A stretch of 7,193 nt of DNA from an uncultured Clostridia bacterium (GTDB lineage Bacteria > Bacillota > Clostridia > Oscillospirales > Acutalibacteraceae). Below, in pieces: positions 6,092 to 7,193 of this stretch (position 1 is the first letter of the stretch; every line of letters begins with the position of its first letter). The position numbers and the translations under genes are program-made. The DNA lies in NCBI GenBank assembly GCA_945224895.1, contig CALYNW010000047.1:1-7193 (forward strand), given 5' to 3'. The notes under the pieces are model-generated. The model did no database searches. It had not been told where the DNA came from and saw nothing but the letters and a program-made list of their open reading frames with translations.

Positions 6092-6122
6092 AAATAAAAA
6101 TCCCGTCTGTGGAAAGACGGGA
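6092..6122 (-). terminator. Rho-independent terminator of the oxidoreductase operon
   Basis: Read on the minus strand, an 8-base stem TCCCGTCT / AGACGGGA with a 6-base loop is followed by TTTTTATTT. It begins 11 bases after the beta-subunit stop codon and isolates that operon from the regulator gene downstream. Confidence 0.92.
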
Positions 6123-6133
6123 ATACTTTTATA

Positions 6134-7075
6134 TTATGCGCCGCGAACTTCAACACAACGGTCGAGAAGCTCGTACCATCTACGGTCAACTTCCTTTTGG
6201 AATGCCTTAATCATCCATTCATTTTCCGGCTTGAACATATGCTTGAAACGTCCCTGCTTTGAAAGCCATTCTTCGATAGGAACATATTTTTTAGGCTCAT
6301 AGTTAAGAATCCACTTGCCGTCAACAACCTCAAAAAGAGGCCAATAGCGTGTCTCAACTGCAAGCTTACAAATCTCCATAATATCGGGAGTATTGTATCT
6401 CCAGCCTCTGGGACAGGGTGCCATAATGTTAAGAAATGCAGGACCATGAGTATAGATTGCTTTTTCTGACTTAACGTGAAGGTCACGAAAATTCTGAACA
6501 AAGGTTGTCTGTGCAACATAAGGCACCTGATGCTCTGCAATAATAGCGGCAAGGTCCTTTCTGTACTGAGGCTTACCGCCTGATTGCCTTCCTACAGGAG
6601 TAGTTGTAGTATCGGCAAACATAGGTGTTGCAGATGAACGCTGAATACCTGTGTTCATATATGCACCGTTATCGTAGCATACATAGACCATATCGTGTCC
6701 TCTTTCCATAGCACCGCTTAATGACTGAAAGCCGATATCATATGTACCGCCGTCACCGCCGAAGGTAATAAACTTGTATGTATCGTCAAGCTTACCCTTT
6801 CTTCTGAGAGCATTATATGCACCCTCAACACCTGCCATTGTAGCTCCTGCATTTTCAAATGCGTTATGAATATAGCTATCCTTGTAAGCAGTATAAGGAT
6901 ACATAAAGGTAGAAACCTCAAGACAGCCTGTTGCATTGCCAATAACTGCCTTGTCACCCGGTTTAATTGCTTTTAAAACATTTCTTACAGCAATAGTTCC
7001 GCCACAGCCTGCACACATTCTGTGTCCGCCTGCAAGACGGTCCTCCCTGCTGACAAATTCTTTAAAATTATACAT
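6134..7075 (-). CDS. porB: 2-oxoacid:ferredoxin oxidoreductase beta subunit (probably pyruvate, PorB)
   Basis: This is the thiamine-diphosphate-binding subunit of a multi-subunit 2-oxoacid:ferredoxin oxidoreductase. The complex converts a 2-oxoacid, most likely pyruvate, and CoA to acyl-CoA and CO2 while reducing ferredoxin in the cytoplasm. Its 313 residues match the usual length of about 310. Cys21 and Cys24 (in MCAGCGG), Cys51 (ATGCLEV) and Cys221 (APCPRGW) are the four expected ligands of its [4Fe-4S] cluster. The diphosphate and magnesium site is GGDGGTYDIG (106-115) with YDNGAYMNTGIQ (134-145), and Asp108 and Asn136 are in place. The start ATG has AAGGAGG 7 bases upstream, and this Shine-Dalgarno begins within the stop codon of the preceding gene, so the two are almost certainly cotranscribed and coupled. 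The gene is intact. Sequence alone does not firmly separate pyruvate from branched-chain 2-oxoacid specificity. Confidence 0.92.
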   Translation of the reverse strand: MYNFKEFVSREDRLAGGHRMCAGCGGTIAVRNVLKAIKPGDKAVIGNATGCLEVSTFMYPYTAYKDSYIHNAFENAGATMAGVEGAYNALRRKGKLDDTYKFITFGGDGGTYDIGFQSLSGAMERGHDMVYVCYDNGAYMNTGIQRSSATPMFADTTTTPVGRQSGGKPQYRKDLAAIIAEHQVPYVAQTTFVQNFRDLHVKSEKAIYTHGPAFLNIMAPCPRGWRYNTPDIMEICKLAVETRYWPLFEVVDGKWILNYEPKKYVPIEEWLSKQGRFKHMFKPENEWMIKAFQKEVDRRWYELLDRCVEVRGA

Positions 7076-7087
7076 ACCTCTGCCTCC

Positions 7088-7193
7088 TTATCCTCTTACG
7101 CCCATATAGCGGTACGGCTCATCAACCTTGCCTTCCTGAACCGCCTTTTCAAGCTCTTTATATTCGGGCGATTTGCTTAACGCCTCTCTAAAA
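7088..7193 (-). CDS. porA: C-terminal end of the upstream oxidoreductase subunit, probably alpha (PorA)
   Basis: The last 34 codons of a minus-strand gene enter from the right edge and end in TAA at 7090-7088. The visible peptide includes SPEYKELEKAVQEG and finishes VDEPYRYMGVRG. It is 12 bases upstream of the beta-subunit gene, and its stop codon overlaps that gene's Shine-Dalgarno sequence. In this enzyme family the alpha-subunit gene normally lies directly before the beta gene, so alpha is the expected identity. The fragment has no diagnostic motif, and the call rests mainly on position. Confidence 0.7.
   Translation of the reverse strand, partial: FREALSKSPEYKELEKAVQEGKVDEPYRYMGVRG

Overview
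The window looks like chromosomal DNA from a low-GC, Gram-positive anaerobe, most likely a clostridial Firmicute of the Ruminococcus/Oscillospira type. This rests on AT-rich intergenic DNA, GGAGG-type ribosome binding sites, sigma-A-like promoters, a multi-subunit 2-oxoacid:ferredoxin oxidoreductase (an anaerobe enzyme), a membrane-anchored PrsA-like foldase and a DhaS-like TetR regulator. The genus is an inference. No phage, transposon, CRISPR, tRNA or rRNA was seen.

Layout, left to right. (1) At 1-115, on the minus strand, is the N-terminal end of an unidentified Lys/Ala-rich protein running off the left edge, with a possible promoter at 191-219. (2) At 244-2172, minus, is a 642-residue membrane-anchored parvulin-type peptidyl-prolyl isomerase with a long acidic cytoplasmic arm and apparently two parvulin-like modules, the first lacking both histidines. 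(3) At 2173-2546 is a 374-base divergent intergenic region with one promoter facing each way, two short palindromes, and an odd leader in front of the ligase gene. (4) At 2547-3950, plus, is a polytopic O-antigen ligase/polymerase family (Wzy_C) protein. (5) A strong hairpin at 3957-3993 separates it from the convergent minus-strand pair: a TetR-family regulator (5432-6007) followed 17 bases later by a polysaccharide pyruvyl transferase family protein (3999-5414). The regulator has a promoter whose -35 box lies in a perfect 14-base palindrome, a good candidate for its own operator. (6) A rho-independent terminator at 6092-6122 ends the 2-oxoacid:ferredoxin oxidoreductase operon, of which the beta subunit (6134-7075) is complete and only the last 34 codons of the upstream gene, probably the alpha subunit, are visible.

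Working together: genes 2, 4 and 5 plausibly belong to cell-envelope biology, namely folding of exported proteins, assembly or ligation of a surface glycan, and its pyruvylation. The regulator would control the pyruvyl transferase and itself. The oxidoreductase operon is central metabolism, decarboxylating a 2-oxoacid to acyl-CoA with reduction of ferredoxin, and is a separate transcription unit. No gene family here is new. The points most worth a second look are the two-module foldase, the self-regulated pyruvyl transferase operon and the ligase leader.
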